A stretch of DNA of 64,000 nucleotides from Taxillus chinensis (GCA_023512835.1 CM042086.1:20405029-20469028), one strand, 5' to 3'; counted from the stretch's first letter, positions 36,691-49,474 are shown. Numbers and translations are program-made. The notes: generated from the letters alone by a model not told the origin.

Positions 36691-38763
36691 TCAATCGAGT
36701 TAGTAGATCTTGATCAAATTGATAGATCTCAATCAAATGGTGATAACATCAATAGGTGAGCCTCGTCGATGGATTACACTATAATTGGAGGGGGGTTTGT
36801 CATTGTCCGGTGTGTTACAATTTAGGAGACCAAGCATACGATTGCCATCACGCATAAGAAGTGGTGGCATTGTGAAGGCAATTGTTTTTTTTCAAAAGTC
36901 AACACTATTTTTTAACCTGTGTATGAGCATCCTTTCTACTATTAAATTGACATTAGTTTTAAAAACATAAGTCCATTCAATGATGGAGAGAGTATCCTTA
37001 TGAGATTTACCTGGACATTAAATTTTTATAACACATCTTATGAATAAAGGGTAATTAATAACCATATCCTATATTTATAATTATATATATACACACACAA
37101 TGTAATTATATAGATTGCTCAAGTAATTCATGTAGTGACATTGTAGATTAATATTAATTTTTATTAATTTATTTTTCATACCAATTCAACGAAAAGAAAT
37201 GTGTTCGTGCATAAATTATATATACAATATACTTGTAAGGTGTATGTGTGTGTGTGTGTGTGTGTGTGTATAATAGAAATATGAAACCAAGTTCATAACA
37301 TGCAAACTTGAATCTGAACTGTTAGATATTATAATTAATGGTTAATATTAAATTTTTATTTAATTCTATTTCCGCTATTATGAACTATTGTAATGAAGTT
37401 CCACTACGTTAGAAACTCAAATTTAAATTATTGAGTATAGATCTAATTGACCAAATTGAAAATTCTCATGTTAACTAGGTGTCGCTATATATATAGTGAA
37501 AATATGAACTCATCATGAGAATTCAAATATAGATCATTAAGGTTATGTTTGTTAAGGGTATGTTTGGTAACATAAGATTTTTTTAAAACATAATTGTTTT
37601 TAAAAACTGTAGATTCAGATGAATTTTTACCACTTATAAATAATTTTAAATTTATCATACCTACTATTTTCAAAAGCAATCCAATTTTCAAAAATAATAT
37701 CATATTACCAAAATCTTTCATCCAACTATTCAAATCTAACTTTTATTTAATTGTAATAATTCAATGTGGTGAAACTAGTTAAATTTGAACTGTTAGATAT
37801 AATTTTCCATAGTTACCATAGTTATTATAACCGAATCATCCCGGACGGTCCGATCGGTGACCCTGGCACTTAACTAGTCTGATTTTCCGATTGTCTCATT
37901 TCCGAAAAAAAATGGAAAAACCCGATGACCCAGTTTTTGTGACCCAACTGACCTGATCGGGTTTTTATTAATCGGCAATTTTTTTAAAATAATAAACTAT
38001 TATTTATTTTATTTTATAATATAATTTTAATTTAAAATTAATGGCTAATATTAATATTTTATTTTAATATTATTTTAATTTTTTATTATGAATTTATATT
38101 ACTAAATATTTAAATTTATTAAGAATTTATGTTATAAATATACATTAAAAATAAATAATATTATATTAGAAGCATAATTTTAATATATTAATTTAAAATA
38201 TTTATATATAATTATTAATTATGCAATTTACACGTTATCCATTTATTTTGTGTGCGTGTGCGCGATTGTAGATTGCAGGCCTATAATGTGTCTGGACCTG
38301 GGAGTAATGCTCGGCATGATTATTTCAATCGTTTGCTTGCATAATTTCTAGCACCACATGTGATTCTTATCGGGATTAGGGGCATGATCGATGCACGCGC
38401 ATCTAATACAAGAAAAGCACCGTTTATTATAAGTTTTTTTCTTTTGGAATAAAATTAAGTAGCTTTCATGAAGGAAATGAGGAAGGGTACAACCGTACAG
38501 AACGACAGACACGTGAAATATGTTCCCAGCCTATATCGCTTATGGTATGGTCCAACCGTGGCTCGCTTAGACGAAGAAAAGAGCCTGACAAATGGTCCAT
38601 GACCATCTCTGTCAGAAATTCTTCGATACTTCATCCCCCCCCAAAAAACTATCTCGATGATCAATTGTCTGCAAGAGTTTTTAAAAGCGTATGATGAAAT
38701 GTCGAAGACAAAAGGATTGAGAACAGCATATACATGTTGAAGGTTGTTATTTGCGATTGATTG

Positions 38764-38803
<40 letters not shown>

Positions 38804-40230
38804 CAGGTGTTGAATTTTGATGATATATACCAATGTTTGTGTCAATAAATCGCATGCCCACCTTCCATTAGTTAAAAAAAAAACAGAAAAACCCACACCT
38901 TATTTGTATGTGCATCTAATCATATAGGTTTTATATTAGTTTGTCTGGATTAAGGTTCTAGATGTTATTTGTTTAATGTTTATGCATGGAAACCCTTTGG
39001 GTTTAGTAACGCCCAAAGACGTCCCCTGTATTTTTGAATGTTACACCAAAAGATCTAAAATAGCAAGCTTAAAAGTAGTGAGTTCAATAAAATTAAAATA
39101 TAGCGATAATACGGAGAAAAAATACTCTTAGAACTCAATAATATTATAGTGAACTTCAGATCAAATTTGTTAAATCAATTTTTTCTAACTATTTAATTAA
39201 TAATAAAATAATTATTTTTATTAACCCAACTAACCCATGTGAAATGAGCCGAGAGGAGAGATATTTTTTTAATAAAATAATAAAGATTTTATTAAGCCTA
39301 TTATATTTAAAAATAATTAATAAAATTTATTAAATAAATTTACTAACAAAACAAAGAACAACCCATACCATACGGTCAAGAACTTTCATAGGGGAAATCA
39401 AAATTTAAGAAAATTGGGGGGGGGGGGGGGGGGGGGGGGGGTTAGGAAAAAATATTTTAGTAAATCAAAAAATGAGATAAGCAATAAAATTAGATATTGG
39501 TGATTGTCAATTTTTTTTGAATTATAAATATGAATAAAATTTTAAAATGACTTAAAACAACAAACACTTGATATAATGGTTGACTTTAATTGTGCAATGC
39601 TATTTTTTTAGGAAAAGTCTATTTGCATGTAGGTTATATAACCGTTAGGTAGGTTATGTACAAAATTCGTGCAAGAATATTTTCTTTACTGTTGAATTAG
39701 TATGAATCAAAAATTTTAAAAAATAATAATATTAATCCAACGTTAATAAAAATGTTTCTACTCGAATTACCTGCACCATTTATATATACATAGCATTACT
39801 CTTTTTTTATTCGTTTTCAAAAGTTTACAATCAAATATCCTTCAATGTTTAAATTTTTAATTATTTATTTTAAAAAATTCATGTATATATATACACACAC
39901 AATACCATATGCGTAACATATTTATATTAATTTGTATATGCAATCTAATTATTTGATTCTTATTTTAAAAAGAAATTAATATAATTCAATTTATCGGAAA
40001 TGATATTTTTTTAATAACAAAATGTTTTTAAATCTTACCACAAAATATTCTATTTTTTATTGAAAAATAGGGAACGAGTAAAAATCAGACACCGGTACGG
40101 AATAAAAAAATCTCTCTTTTTTTTGTTGTTTTTGAAAAAATAATAAATAATATGTTAGCGGTACATGAATGTATGGCAACGTACGTGAGAACGCATTGAC
40201 CCGCACCCGCTCTACTTCTACGGGAGAGTA
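36691..40230. other. AT-rich intergenic DNA with simple repeats
   Basis: No gene is visible. Simple repeats include (TG)n near 37245-37269, (AT)n at 38766-38802 and a G26 run at 39416-39441. The stretch at 37820-37980 contains CCGGACGGTCCGATCGG and CTGATCGGGT motifs of the kind found in old non-autonomous transposons, but no ends can be placed. Confidence 0.5.
39416..39441 (+). repeat. Poly-G run of 26
   Basis: Twenty-six uninterrupted G in AT-rich surroundings. Such runs are unstable and hard to sequence, so the length is unsure. Confidence 0.9.
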
Positions 40231-40236
40231 AGGGCT

Positions 40237-40440
40237 TCATATATAGGACTCAACTGGTTAAGGCATGGCTCTAAGGAGGTATGAGGTATGATGTTTTAAT
40301 CGCAGATGATGTATATTTTGCGTGAATCTAATTGTGTCACTTTAGTATAGTCAAACGCTAATGATTATCTCATAAGACTATTTTCTATGGATGCTCTTGA
40401 CTCTATAATATAATTTCATTTCAAACATATAATTGAGCCT
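40237..40440 (+). mobile_element. SINE-like fragment
   Basis: The sequence GGACTCAACTGGTTAAGGCATGG at 40246-40268 resembles the tRNA-derived A box of plant SINEs. Twenty bases further, GATGTTTTAATCGC (from 40290) stands where a B box (GGTTCAAATCC) is expected, but is worn. The following GCGTGAATCTAATTGTGTCAC is like the body of Au-type SINEs. There is no clear tail or target duplication. Confidence 0.3.
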
Positions 40441-40460
40441 GTAACTATTATCTTATGTAG

Positions 40461-40680
40461 AAATGGCAATGGGTTGGACTGGATTCAAATACTATTATCT
40501 TATGTAGAAATACTAATTTCATTTCAGATCGGATCGGAACAGGTTAAGTCCGTATTTTTTTATCCTATTTTTCTTTAGAAATACCAAATGAAAGTGGATC
40601 GAATAAGACTATCCGTCGGGACAAAACAGCTCAGATAGAAGCAAGTAGGGACGGAGATTGAATTCATTTTGGCATTCCTA
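40461..40680. mobile_element. Decayed hAT-type MITE fragment
   Basis: The left end TAGAAATGGCAATGGGTTGG and the right end (inward) TAGGAATGCCAAAATGAATT form an imperfect inverted pair close to the TAGGGATGGCAA ends of the MITE at 8741-9503. Flanking 8-mers ATCTTATG and ATTCTGTG agree at five positions. The interior has GGATCGGATCGG-like motifs. Probably an old relative. Confidence 0.35.
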
Positions 40681-41039
40681 ATTCTGTGAGTGGCGTTAAC
40701 CTTACCTAATTTATGGCGGATAAATTGGGCCGCTAATTAAGAACGCGTTCAAAATAAAACATAAAAAATTTAGACGTAAAGAAGTAAAATTGCTTTCTTA
40801 ATAAAATAGAGGTTTGACAAAATCACATAAAAACAAGTGCCGACGTCTCATCCATTAGTAGGGAGCTGATAATGTGGACTAGGTAGGAGCAACACACTGC
40901 ACACTACTACTACTTACCGACTATCGGACTATGCCTATGATGATGGCTATATATTACTATTTCATTGTGTCTTTATTACAAGCATCACACGGCATGATGA
41001 CGTTGGTAAATATATATATATATAGGAGTGTAATGCGCA

Positions 41040-41042
<3 letters not shown>

Positions 41043-41094
<52 letters not shown>
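41043..41094. repeat. (TA)n microsatellite
   Basis: About 26 TA units, 650 bases downstream of the BLH gene's stop codon. Confidence 0.95.
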
Positions 41095-41098
<4 letters not shown>

Positions 41099-41741
41099 TG
41101 TTAAATTGTGAGTATGAATGATTAATTTGAGTTTTATCTGCGAACGCATCCAATCGTTTATGTAAATTATTACAGTTACATAAAAGTTAAATTTAAACTG
41201 ACGTTAAAAATAATGCATACAATCACAATATATCATTACTCTTTATATTTATATATATATATGGCCAAAATAAAGGAAACATAAAAATAATTGCACGCAT
41301 TAGATTTTTTTTCGAATTCCTTGTCATCCAATGCATGAAAAAGTTGCAGAATCAAAACTTTTAAAACATAATCTATAATATTAATTTGTTCATATGCCAC
41401 GAAACAAGCTAGTGGTTTCACACAATCAAAACATCAACAATCCATCTATCCACGTCTCAACACAAACTACAAAAACAAATAATATACAACACCCAATTAA
41501 CCTTATATATAAAAATTTATATATATATATTTTTCAAATTCTAAAGCTGTTTAGCTAAGAGCTCAAATGGGACTACTATGCAAAAGTATAAACCTATACT
41601 ACTAATAACCTGAACTTCCCTTCACCCCCTGAAGACAGACGGGGTACACGAGAACGCAGGAGCGCAAATGGTCGAACTGATAATATATAATGACCCCAAA
41701 CAACACCGTGTGATCTTAATCTTAATCTTAACTTAACTTAC

Positions 41742-42194
41742 TCACGCCACAAAGTCCGGCAACAGCTGCGCCGCGAAAGGCTTCCGGTTCTGGAGGTTGA
41801 GATCCTCGAAGGGTGTGGCGGCGGAGTGAGACGGCGGCGCGGCGGCGGCGGTCAGGCAGTATTCGCCGGTGGGATCGCCCATGTCCACCCTCCTGCCCAG
41901 CTGCATGCCGTGGTTGGGTATGAAATTTTGGTGGTGTGCCCCGGAGAGCGACAGGCCGTTCTCGCAGTGAGGGAGGCCGAGGGTGAGTGAAACGCTGCCG
42001 TTGCCGGAAAACCTGGGAGGCGGCGGGAACGGGTCCGCGTCGAACCTTCCGATTTCATTCATCGGGTAGGAACCGAAGCCGCCGATGTAGTTGGTGGACA
42101 TGAGGGAGTACTCGTCCCGGCTCTGCCGCTCGCCGCCCCCGAACTTCATGTGGAGGTCGCCCATGGCGTCTCCGGGTTTGACGTCCATGTTCAT
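41742..42194 (-). other. C-terminal frame of the BLH gene, out of frame with the rest
   Basis: These 150 codons carry the conserved tail: MNEIGRFD, the ZIBEL motif [10 protein letters not shown] at 41964-41993, [14 protein letters not shown] and the end AQLLPDFVA. They lie in a different frame from residues 1-550. No intron is expected here, since BELL genes carry this tail in the last exon, and no convincing GT-AG pair joins the frames. The open frame is full-length and not worn, which argues for a very recent indel or a sequencing error. Confidence 0.85.
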
Positions 42195-44492
42195 GGGTGG
42201 AACGACGCCGCCGTTGGGGGAGAGGAGCAGCGACTCGGTGCCCCCCGCTTCTTGGGGCTTCCCCGGGTGGTACTGGTGTTGGTGTTGGCGGCGGCGGTGA
42301 ATGTGATGCCGTCCATCGCTGGGGTGGCGTATCCGTCGCCGGAGTGGCTGGCGGCAGAGGAAGACACGGCGGCGGACATGGATATCATCGGCTGTGGTGG
42401 CAGAGAGTTGTCCTGATGATTGGAGATGAAGTTATTGCTGCCCGGATTCTCGGGAATCATGGACTTGTCGGCGGCGGTTACTTTGGATCCAGAATCCTCC
42501 TCGCTCTTACTTGATTTGTCGTCTGGTAATTGGTGGTTGGATTCCTGCTCCTTCAATTCCTCCATGTACATCTCCTCCACCATTGGCTTCCATAGACGCA
42601 CTCGAGCATTGATGAACCAGTTAGACACCTGCGCGCATTATGAATCCAACTCATCAAATTACCCACCTACCTACCATAAACGTACGTACTGCAAATTAAT
42701 TAACAACAAGGTGGAGCGATGATTGGACTAATTAATCACCTGGCTGCGTGTGAGCCCTGTTTGCTTGGCGAGCATATGTTTGTCTGAATCTTTGGGATAC
42801 CTGCAATTCCCCCCCAAAAAAAAAAAACAACAACCATATATTAACATTTAACAACAACAACAATAACAACAAAAGAGCTAGAGGAGACTTAAACAGTAGC
42901 TAGCCAGCTGAAAGTAGTAGGAAACGGGAAGGGAAGAGAAGGGTAGTGAGTGTACGGGTGGAGGAAGTGTTCGAAGAGCCAAGCGCGGAGGACGGAGACG
43001 GAGCGTTCGGGGAGGCCACGCTGGGGGCGCCAGGCGTTGTGCGGCATCATTCCGAGTTGCTGTAGAGCACGCTGCTGGCGGAGCTGGTGGTCCACGAATT
43101 TGAGCCTGGAGCCCTCGATCCTGGCGCCCGAGGACTCGTCGTGGCCCAGGCACTTGTTGGCCCCCCGGATTTGGGCGATGATGGCGTCCTTGAGGCACCT
43201 GAACTGCTTCGATATCGTCTCCAGTGCCAGAGCTGTGTAGGTCTTCGCCGAACCAATACCGGCCATCTGCTCGAACGTCGAGATCACCATTCGCATCTGT
43301 TGGTGGTACTGTCTGTATCTCTGCTCCACCTGCAATATTATATATATGTATATGTGTGTGTATACACATATACAGACACATGCACCCCCACACAAAACCA
43401 ACCCATTAATTTACTAGCTAGAAAATCATTCATTCATTTTGTTGAGACGTACACTTGTTACTAAGTTTACATTATCAATCAAATTAATATATTTAGTTAT
43501 TAGTAGTTACCCTCTCTATATATACACATATATATACATATATACACATATATATACATACATACAGTAGAGATAGACAACGAGATCTAATGTAATGTTA
43601 TGACACAAAATAGCAACCAACAAATATATTCATGTATATACGCACAGCTCTGACACACCTCTTCAAGCATGCCCATAAGCTTTGCCTTTTTCATCTGAAT
43701 CTCCTGTCTCTCGGCGGTGGTAAGCTCGGTGCTGCCGCGTTCGGCTCCATCGCCGCCAATCATCAAGATGTCTCCGGCAGCAGCCCCAGAAGCCGACGAT
43801 TCTCCGACGGTTCTAGTGAGGCCATGAGACCGCTTGGCCGACGATTCCGTCTTCACTCCGTTACCGACGTTGACGACTTCATCCAGAAGCTGCTGCGCCG
43901 CCTTCAGGTACTTGGAGCTCAGCAGAACGCTCTGCATCCCCGAAACCCCGTTCGTGATCCCTGACGCCGGCGACGACGACCTGCCGGAAATTCTCATGCC
44001 GTTGGTGTTGGTCCCCGCCGGAGGGGCTGACGCGGCGTCACGCTCCGCGGCGCTGTAGGACGACCCATACGCCGCTGCCGCTGCTGCTGGCTGCTGGGGC
44101 GACAGGCTCAGCGACAGGCCCTGCTGGTGTGGGCGTGGAGCATCACGCGCCACCGCTGATGGGTCGACGGAGTTCCAGAGGTTGTACTGTGTGCGTGGGA
44201 GGAAGCCGTGAAGCTGGGAGAGGTCCTGGTGGGCGTTGACCGACGGAGGAGGCGGATCTTGGGACGCTCCGGCGGCGTGGGAGACAGGAACGCCGACGAA
44301 CTGCTGCGGCGCGTGGGGGAGGGTGGAGGCGGAGGCGAGGTTGTTGCCGCCAGCGAAGGAGTTGAGGAAGACTAAGCTGTTGGAGGACTGGGCGTCCGAG
44401 AATCCTACGTAGCCGGGGTTCATCAGAATGAGTGTCTGTAATCCATCGCCGCCTTGGATTTCTGGGTTTCCGTGGTGGTAGTACGTCGCCAT
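41742..44492 (-). CDS. BLH1-like: BEL1-like TALE homeodomain protein, BLH1 type, with a frameshift in the last exon
   Basis: A nuclear transcription factor of the BELL class, which pairs with KNOX proteins. Exons on the minus strand: 44492-43659, 43329-42956, 42800-42740 (61 bases) and 42628 onward; all introns are GT-AG. The start is the ATG at 44492 ([15 protein letters not shown]); the upstream in-frame codon at 44513 is TTG. SKY box at residues 190-210 ([17 protein letters not shown]), BELL domain about 258-340, homeodomain about 379-441 with the TALE loop (PYP at 403-405) and [21 protein letters not shown] near 124-131 is the N-terminal ZIBEL-type motif. As written, exon 4 ends at a stop at 42191 (568 residues). 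The frame that continues to 41742 keeps [10 protein letters not shown] and the C-terminal AQLLPDFVA of BLH1 proteins, so one base seems missing in the C6 run at 42241-42246. With it the protein would have about 718 residues, near the family length. Confidence 0.9.
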
Positions 44493-45121
44493 CGGATTGA
44501 TTTGAAACTTCAATATTTGAATCCTTCAATTCTGGTCGAGATCAGTGAGTGACAAGGGACTACGTTAACCAACCAAAAGTTGAGAGCCTTCACATCCAAA
44601 CACACACACACACGCTACATATTCATACTCTCTCTCCAATACTGTAACGCGTATATATATACATACATATATATAAATATATATAAAGAGCTTCGTGGGA
44701 ACACATGACTATATATATATTACACGGCAACGGAGGATGATTCAGCCCATCTATTTGATTGGCGGATCAAATAAGATTCAGTGGCTGAGAATCTATACTG
44801 ACTTCGACCTTCCAATTCTCAGCAAACAAGTCCTGGAAAGATCAAATCAAATGGATCAATAGTTAACTAATAATCAGTAAACTGTTAAAGCAAATATATA
44901 TGTATATACATACATACACATATGTTCATATATATATATATATACTCCATACACATAAACATCTTCCAACATCTTGAATAATTAAAGTTGCATACAAGTA
45001 AAGGAGACGGAGCAGGGTTGAGGAGGAAGAAGAAAGGGTAACGAATATCCCTCGGTGGTGTTATATATAGATAGGGTTAGAGAGAGAGAGAGAGAGAAGG
45101 AGAGAGAGTGTATGCGTGTGA

Positions 45122-45155
<34 letters not shown>

Positions 45156-45393
45156 ATATTAGTTTTTTATGTTAAGATAATAATAATAATAATAAAACTG
45201 GAACCTGGTGTGATGGAAATCCGCACGTGCCTCATCATCGCCTGCAGTGCAAAGGAGAACCCAAAAACCCATCACAAATTTGAGAAAGCTATGAGAGAGG
45301 GACAGAAGAGAGAGATTGAAACATGAATTGGATTGCAGTGATACATGGGGGGCAATGAAAGCACATGTTGTGTTGTATATATTTATATATAGA
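44493..45393 (-). promoter_or_regulatory. Leader and promoter region of the BLH gene
   Basis: Two good minus-strand TATA boxes are seen: CTATATATAA at 45061-45070 and TATATATAAATA near 45380-45392. Between them lie (CT)n runs (plus-strand GA at 45079-45097 and 45131-45155). If the distal box is used, these fall in the 5' leader, as is common in plant genes. A CGACCAG acceptor-like site with a pyrimidine-rich lead lies near 44530-44540, so a 5' UTR intron is possible; BELL genes often have one. Which start site is used cannot be told from sequence. Confidence 0.45.
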
Positions 45394-47941
45394 TACAAGA
45401 AAAGCAAAGCCCACCTGTCTGTGTTTGTGATCTGAGGTGATTTATAATAAAATTCAAACTCCTGAAATTCAATTCATCAGATTGGGTCTTTGGGGGGGAT
45501 GGGTGGATTATTTGGTTTGGAAAGCCCTCTGTCAGTCGGACTCAAAATCTCTGCAACTCCAAGCACCCAAAAGGGAAAGAAAAAAATTTAAAAAGGAGGA
45601 TTTTTAAAGAAGGAAAGAGATGGGGGGGTAAAAAGATGCCCTTCTTTCTTCACTCACTCGTTATCCACACATTTAATGACCTTTCATTCTTTTGTTTTTC
45701 TTTTTTTTTTCTCATTAGTGGGTGATGGAGACAAATAGAAAGCGCAGATGGAAATTATTAATTGTTTTGAATAAAAGGATTGCACATGAGAAATTATTAC
45801 ATTTTGAATAGAAGGGGGGCATGAGTACACTAGAAATTATTGAACAGTAAATTCAACTTTTGTGCACGCTCTCTCACTCTCTCTCCATTCATAATTCATT
45901 AATTCACTCACTGCCTTCCTCCCCTCACTTTCACTATCTTTATTTAACACACCACACCTCTCTGGTCAGGGTCTGGGTTGGGTCTGAGTCTGGGATGGCT
46001 TTTTTGGCCAAGTACATGGGAATGGATCAAACAGGGGCACTTCACTGATTTGACCCCCTCTTTCAAAATCACTTGATGCATATAGCACTGACCACAGGGG
46101 CATGCAGGAACAAAGAACCTTATATAAAGAAAAGAAATAATCACAAATCTTTTATATATATAATGTGTGTGCGTATTTCGGTACTGATGTTCAACTAGTT
46201 TATTAGAAATGAATTGAAAATAAAATAAAATAAAATTTCAACTTCAAAGCGGTCTTCAGCTCAAAAACTAGGAAACATCTGTTTCAATTGGTCAGTGCTC
46301 AATAATAGAAAAGGAAGGGCGTGAGAGGAGAGGATGGATGGTGACGAGTGATGAGCTCACCCTTCTCATGTGTCTAATAATATCATGTCCACCCTTTTTC
46401 CACATCTATTTATTTTATATTATATCTATATATATGTAATTCTCGTATTTTATTTTTGTGTGGTTTGATATAAATTTTATGCGGTTGAAGATAATGCAAT
46501 TAAATAGGCAAGCATCGGAGAACCAACCACCTTAAGACCCACTTTAATGCACCCCCCTCCCAACTTAATACCATACATTTATTAGTGTTTGCAAACGGCC
46601 ACCCCCCAATATCTATCTATAGATGTAATAATATTACAACTTTGCCACCATCTAGGCAGCTACGGGCTTATGCTTGACTATTCAAATTGAAGGATCAATT
46701 CATTTTCTTCTCGTCTAGAAAAATATTTTTTAAAAAAAATTAGAAAAAAAATTTAACTTTAAAATAAAAAATTATAACCTTTAATTTATAAAATTTAACT
46801 ATTAAAAAAAGATATTGGCGTGAGAATCTCAAAAATTACTATTCATCTTCTAAATATGTTTTATTATATTTCTTGTTGATATATGTGTCTTTTATTTATT
46901 ATAAAAAATAAAAAATAAAATATTATAATTTAATATAATAGAGATATAGAAAATAAATAAAATATATTAAATAGTATATTATTTATTTCTTAAATTAGAA
47001 ATAAAAATTATAAAACCTTATTCTCTAGCTAGGATTTAGGCAAATAAAAGTTAACGTGGAAGTATCGGCCATTAAAAGAATGAAATGAATTGAGAACTAA
47101 AAATTGAAATCGTTTAAATTATTTAAATTTTGATTTTGAGAATAGTATTGATAATCTATAAATACATATATGTAATATGCCTGTATAAAAGGTGCTGCCG
47201 CACAGGCCTTTTGGTTGGGTGATAAAAATATTGCTTCATTTTTTTTAAAACCAATCGCTTTGTATTTGGCGACCCAGCCTAAACAGTATATTGGCCGGAG
47301 ACGCTGTGTAACATTTATAGAGTTTGTCTGCTTTTCTGACAAATGTGTTTTCACTCTCTACTCGCCTGCAATTCTCTGACTACAACTTCAGATCCACAGT
47401 CCAGATTCGAAATTTTATATTGGAATCAGTAAATTCATGTTAAAATTTTAAATTAATTATATTTATTTTTTCTTTTACAGCTAGTTAGTACATATATGCA
47501 TTAGTTTATATAATTATTTATAAGCAAACGAAGTAGAAGAAGGGACTACTTAATTTTTGTCAAACTCTTCTCACAGTACTACGCACCCTTAAATGCCTGT
47601 AACTATTCATCATTCAATTATAAAGTGAACAATAAAATCTGAAATTAGGCCTACCAGATAATCAAAATTGAAAAAAATCGTTTCAAAACAGAACATGGTC
47701 CAACAAACCAAGTTACAGAATCATCCTGTTCCATACAACGTATTGAGAAAATTAATATATGATATTATTACTATTAACATCTGATATTATACATTTAAAT
47801 TATTCAAAAATAATAAAGTAATTATTCAAGAAGTTTTGGTCTAAGATCAATCGCTTTCTCCTTGGCCATCACATCTCCTTATATTTTTTATTTCTTTTTA
47901 ATATACTTTATAATATACTATATTATGAAAATACTAACAGA
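45394..47941. other. Intergenic DNA upstream of the BLH gene
   Basis: No gene is recognised. A CT-rich stretch with TATTTAA near 45930 and a 62-codon open frame ending at 46048 is not like any protein I know. The rest is AT-rich, with T and A runs. Distal control elements of the BLH gene may lie here, but no motif stands out. Confidence 0.45.
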
Positions 47942-48554
47942 TGTTATTGTATTTTTAGTCGACCTTTATCGCATGTTACAATATTGTTCGCTTTAGGGCT
48001 CGCCAGATTGGCCGCACGCTTTAAAATGCGTTGTGACATTTTGGGCTCGCTTCACCATATAAGCTTATTGGCTTTTCCTTTTTCTTCCGATATGGGACAT
48101 AATTTCCCAACAATCTCCCCTTGTCACATATCGAACTACAACATAGGCTAGAGATGCACTATGAATCGATGAGCTACCACCATGTGGTTCGTCATGAGAG
48201 CTCCCTCAATGTACATTCCGATTGAGAGCAGACAGTTCGATCACCTGAAGACAAGGATTTGTATTCCATAATCAAATACCGCCGCATCTTGTGGAACACG
48301 CCGCTCGGCCACAGACTATACCGAGAAGACTTTCGATATAATGGAACACCAGACGGAGACAATCAGGCTCTGATACCAGTTTATTAGGATCTAGTCAAGG
48401 CGCAGGCCCATCCGCATGTTACAATATTGTTTACTTTGGGCTCGCCAGATTGGCCCGCACAGCTTTAAAAAGCGTTGTGACATTTTGAGCTGTTTCATCA
48501 TATAAGTTTATTGACTTTTCCTTTTTCTTCCGATATGGACACAATTTTCCAATA
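47942..48554 (-). mobile_element. TRIM element, second family
   Basis: Direct repeats 47942-48112 and 48379-48554 (about 171 and 176 bases) share GCATGTTACAATATTGTT, GGGCTCGCCAGATTGG and CCTTTTTCTTCCGATATGG. On the minus strand the LTR begins TGTTGGGAAATTATGTCCC (left copy) or TATTGGAAAATTGTGTCC (right copy). The primer-binding site TGGTATCAGAGCC is intact at 48366-48378 (minus strand), directly at the right LTR. A purine tract, GACAAGGGGAGAT, precedes the left LTR. The 266-base interior codes for nothing. Flanks show no clear target duplication. Confidence 0.85.
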
Positions 48555-48580
48555 CCTAATAATATATCCTTTCTTCCCTC

Positions 48581-48684
48581 CAATTCGATTGGCTCCTAAT
48601 CACCCACCCTCTGCAACTAGGTTCCTTATCGAGTAAATTCCTTATTGAACATCAATTCGATTGGCTCCTAATCACCCACCCTCT
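48581..48684. repeat. Perfect 32-bp direct repeat
   Basis: The 32 bases at 48581-48612, starting CAATTCGATTGGCTCC and ending CACCCACCCTCT, recur without change at 48653-48684, 72 bases on. The 40 bases between are not repeated. Confidence 0.95.
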
Positions 48685-48699
48685 TATGTTGTCACACAA

Positions 48700-49240
48700 G
48701 TCTTATTATAGAGTTTTCTTTCACAATTTGCCCTGTCAAAAAAAAATTGCACTCGATTCAATACACACTGATATATATTATTTGTTTTAGAAAAGACCAA
48801 AGTTTAGGTGGTGTTACATATTTTGTAGGTGATTTTTCTACCTAGAACTTGGGAAGTATCTTGGCTTTGAAGTTAAATAATTTTCTCCTCCAATTTTGGA
48901 TAGATTGACATATTAGTTTTGGATAAGATAATTGTCGTCCAAACTGTTCATATTATAAAACTAAGTAATTGTATAAAAGGGTAAACACGTGAATGCGTAA
49001 ACTAGGAGAGGAAAAAAAACCAATGAAACATATAGAGGGGGAGGGGGGGTGTAGTCTCATTTAGTGAAGTATGAAATTGTAAAATTTTGATTTGTAAGTT
49101 ATAATTAATTTCTTCAACCCCCAATTTATTGTAATTTGCTTTTTATCTGGGTAAAGAGTTTTCCATAACAATCTTTTGGTTTCAATTTATCTATTAATTT
49201 ATTCTTCTAACTTTGTCAAAATCTAGGGTGATTGCTTGTT
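48700..49240. other. No recognised feature
   Basis: AT-rich DNA with a short G run near 49037-49049; no frame and no repeat family is seen. Confidence 0.4.
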
Positions 49241-49243
49241 TTT

Positions 49244-49440
49244 AGGGATGGCGATGGAACGGAACCAGATAATAGGTAACTTAAACTGCTGCCTCGAAGG
49301 GTTTGGATCGAGACAGGCGAGACTAAAAGCACAGTGGGTCAGGGCGGATAAGCCAATACCCATGTCCGCCCTGCTATTTCTTCAAATCCAGGCGAATCAG
49401 GTAAAACTGTTTGGATGGGGCCGAAATTGTCATCCATTTG
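49244..49440. mobile_element. MITE-like fragment related to the GGGATGGC family
   Basis: The left end TAGGGATGGCGATGGAACGG and the right end (inward) AAATGGATGACAATTTCGG are imperfect inverted copies. The interior has CGGATAAGCC and GTCCGCCCTGC, similar in style to the MITE at 8741-9503. A C20 run follows at 49475-49494. No clean target duplication is seen. Confidence 0.35.
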
Positions 49441-49474
49441 AGCATTCTTGATGATTTTGATTTTCAAAACCTAA

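Noticed and set aside
42889..43464. Plus-strand frames opposite BLH exon 2
   Set aside because: Antisense shadows of a strongly conserved exon.
45860..46048. Small gene after a TATTTAA box near 45930
   Set aside because: 62 codons with no recognisable family and a CT-repeat start; nothing supports translation.
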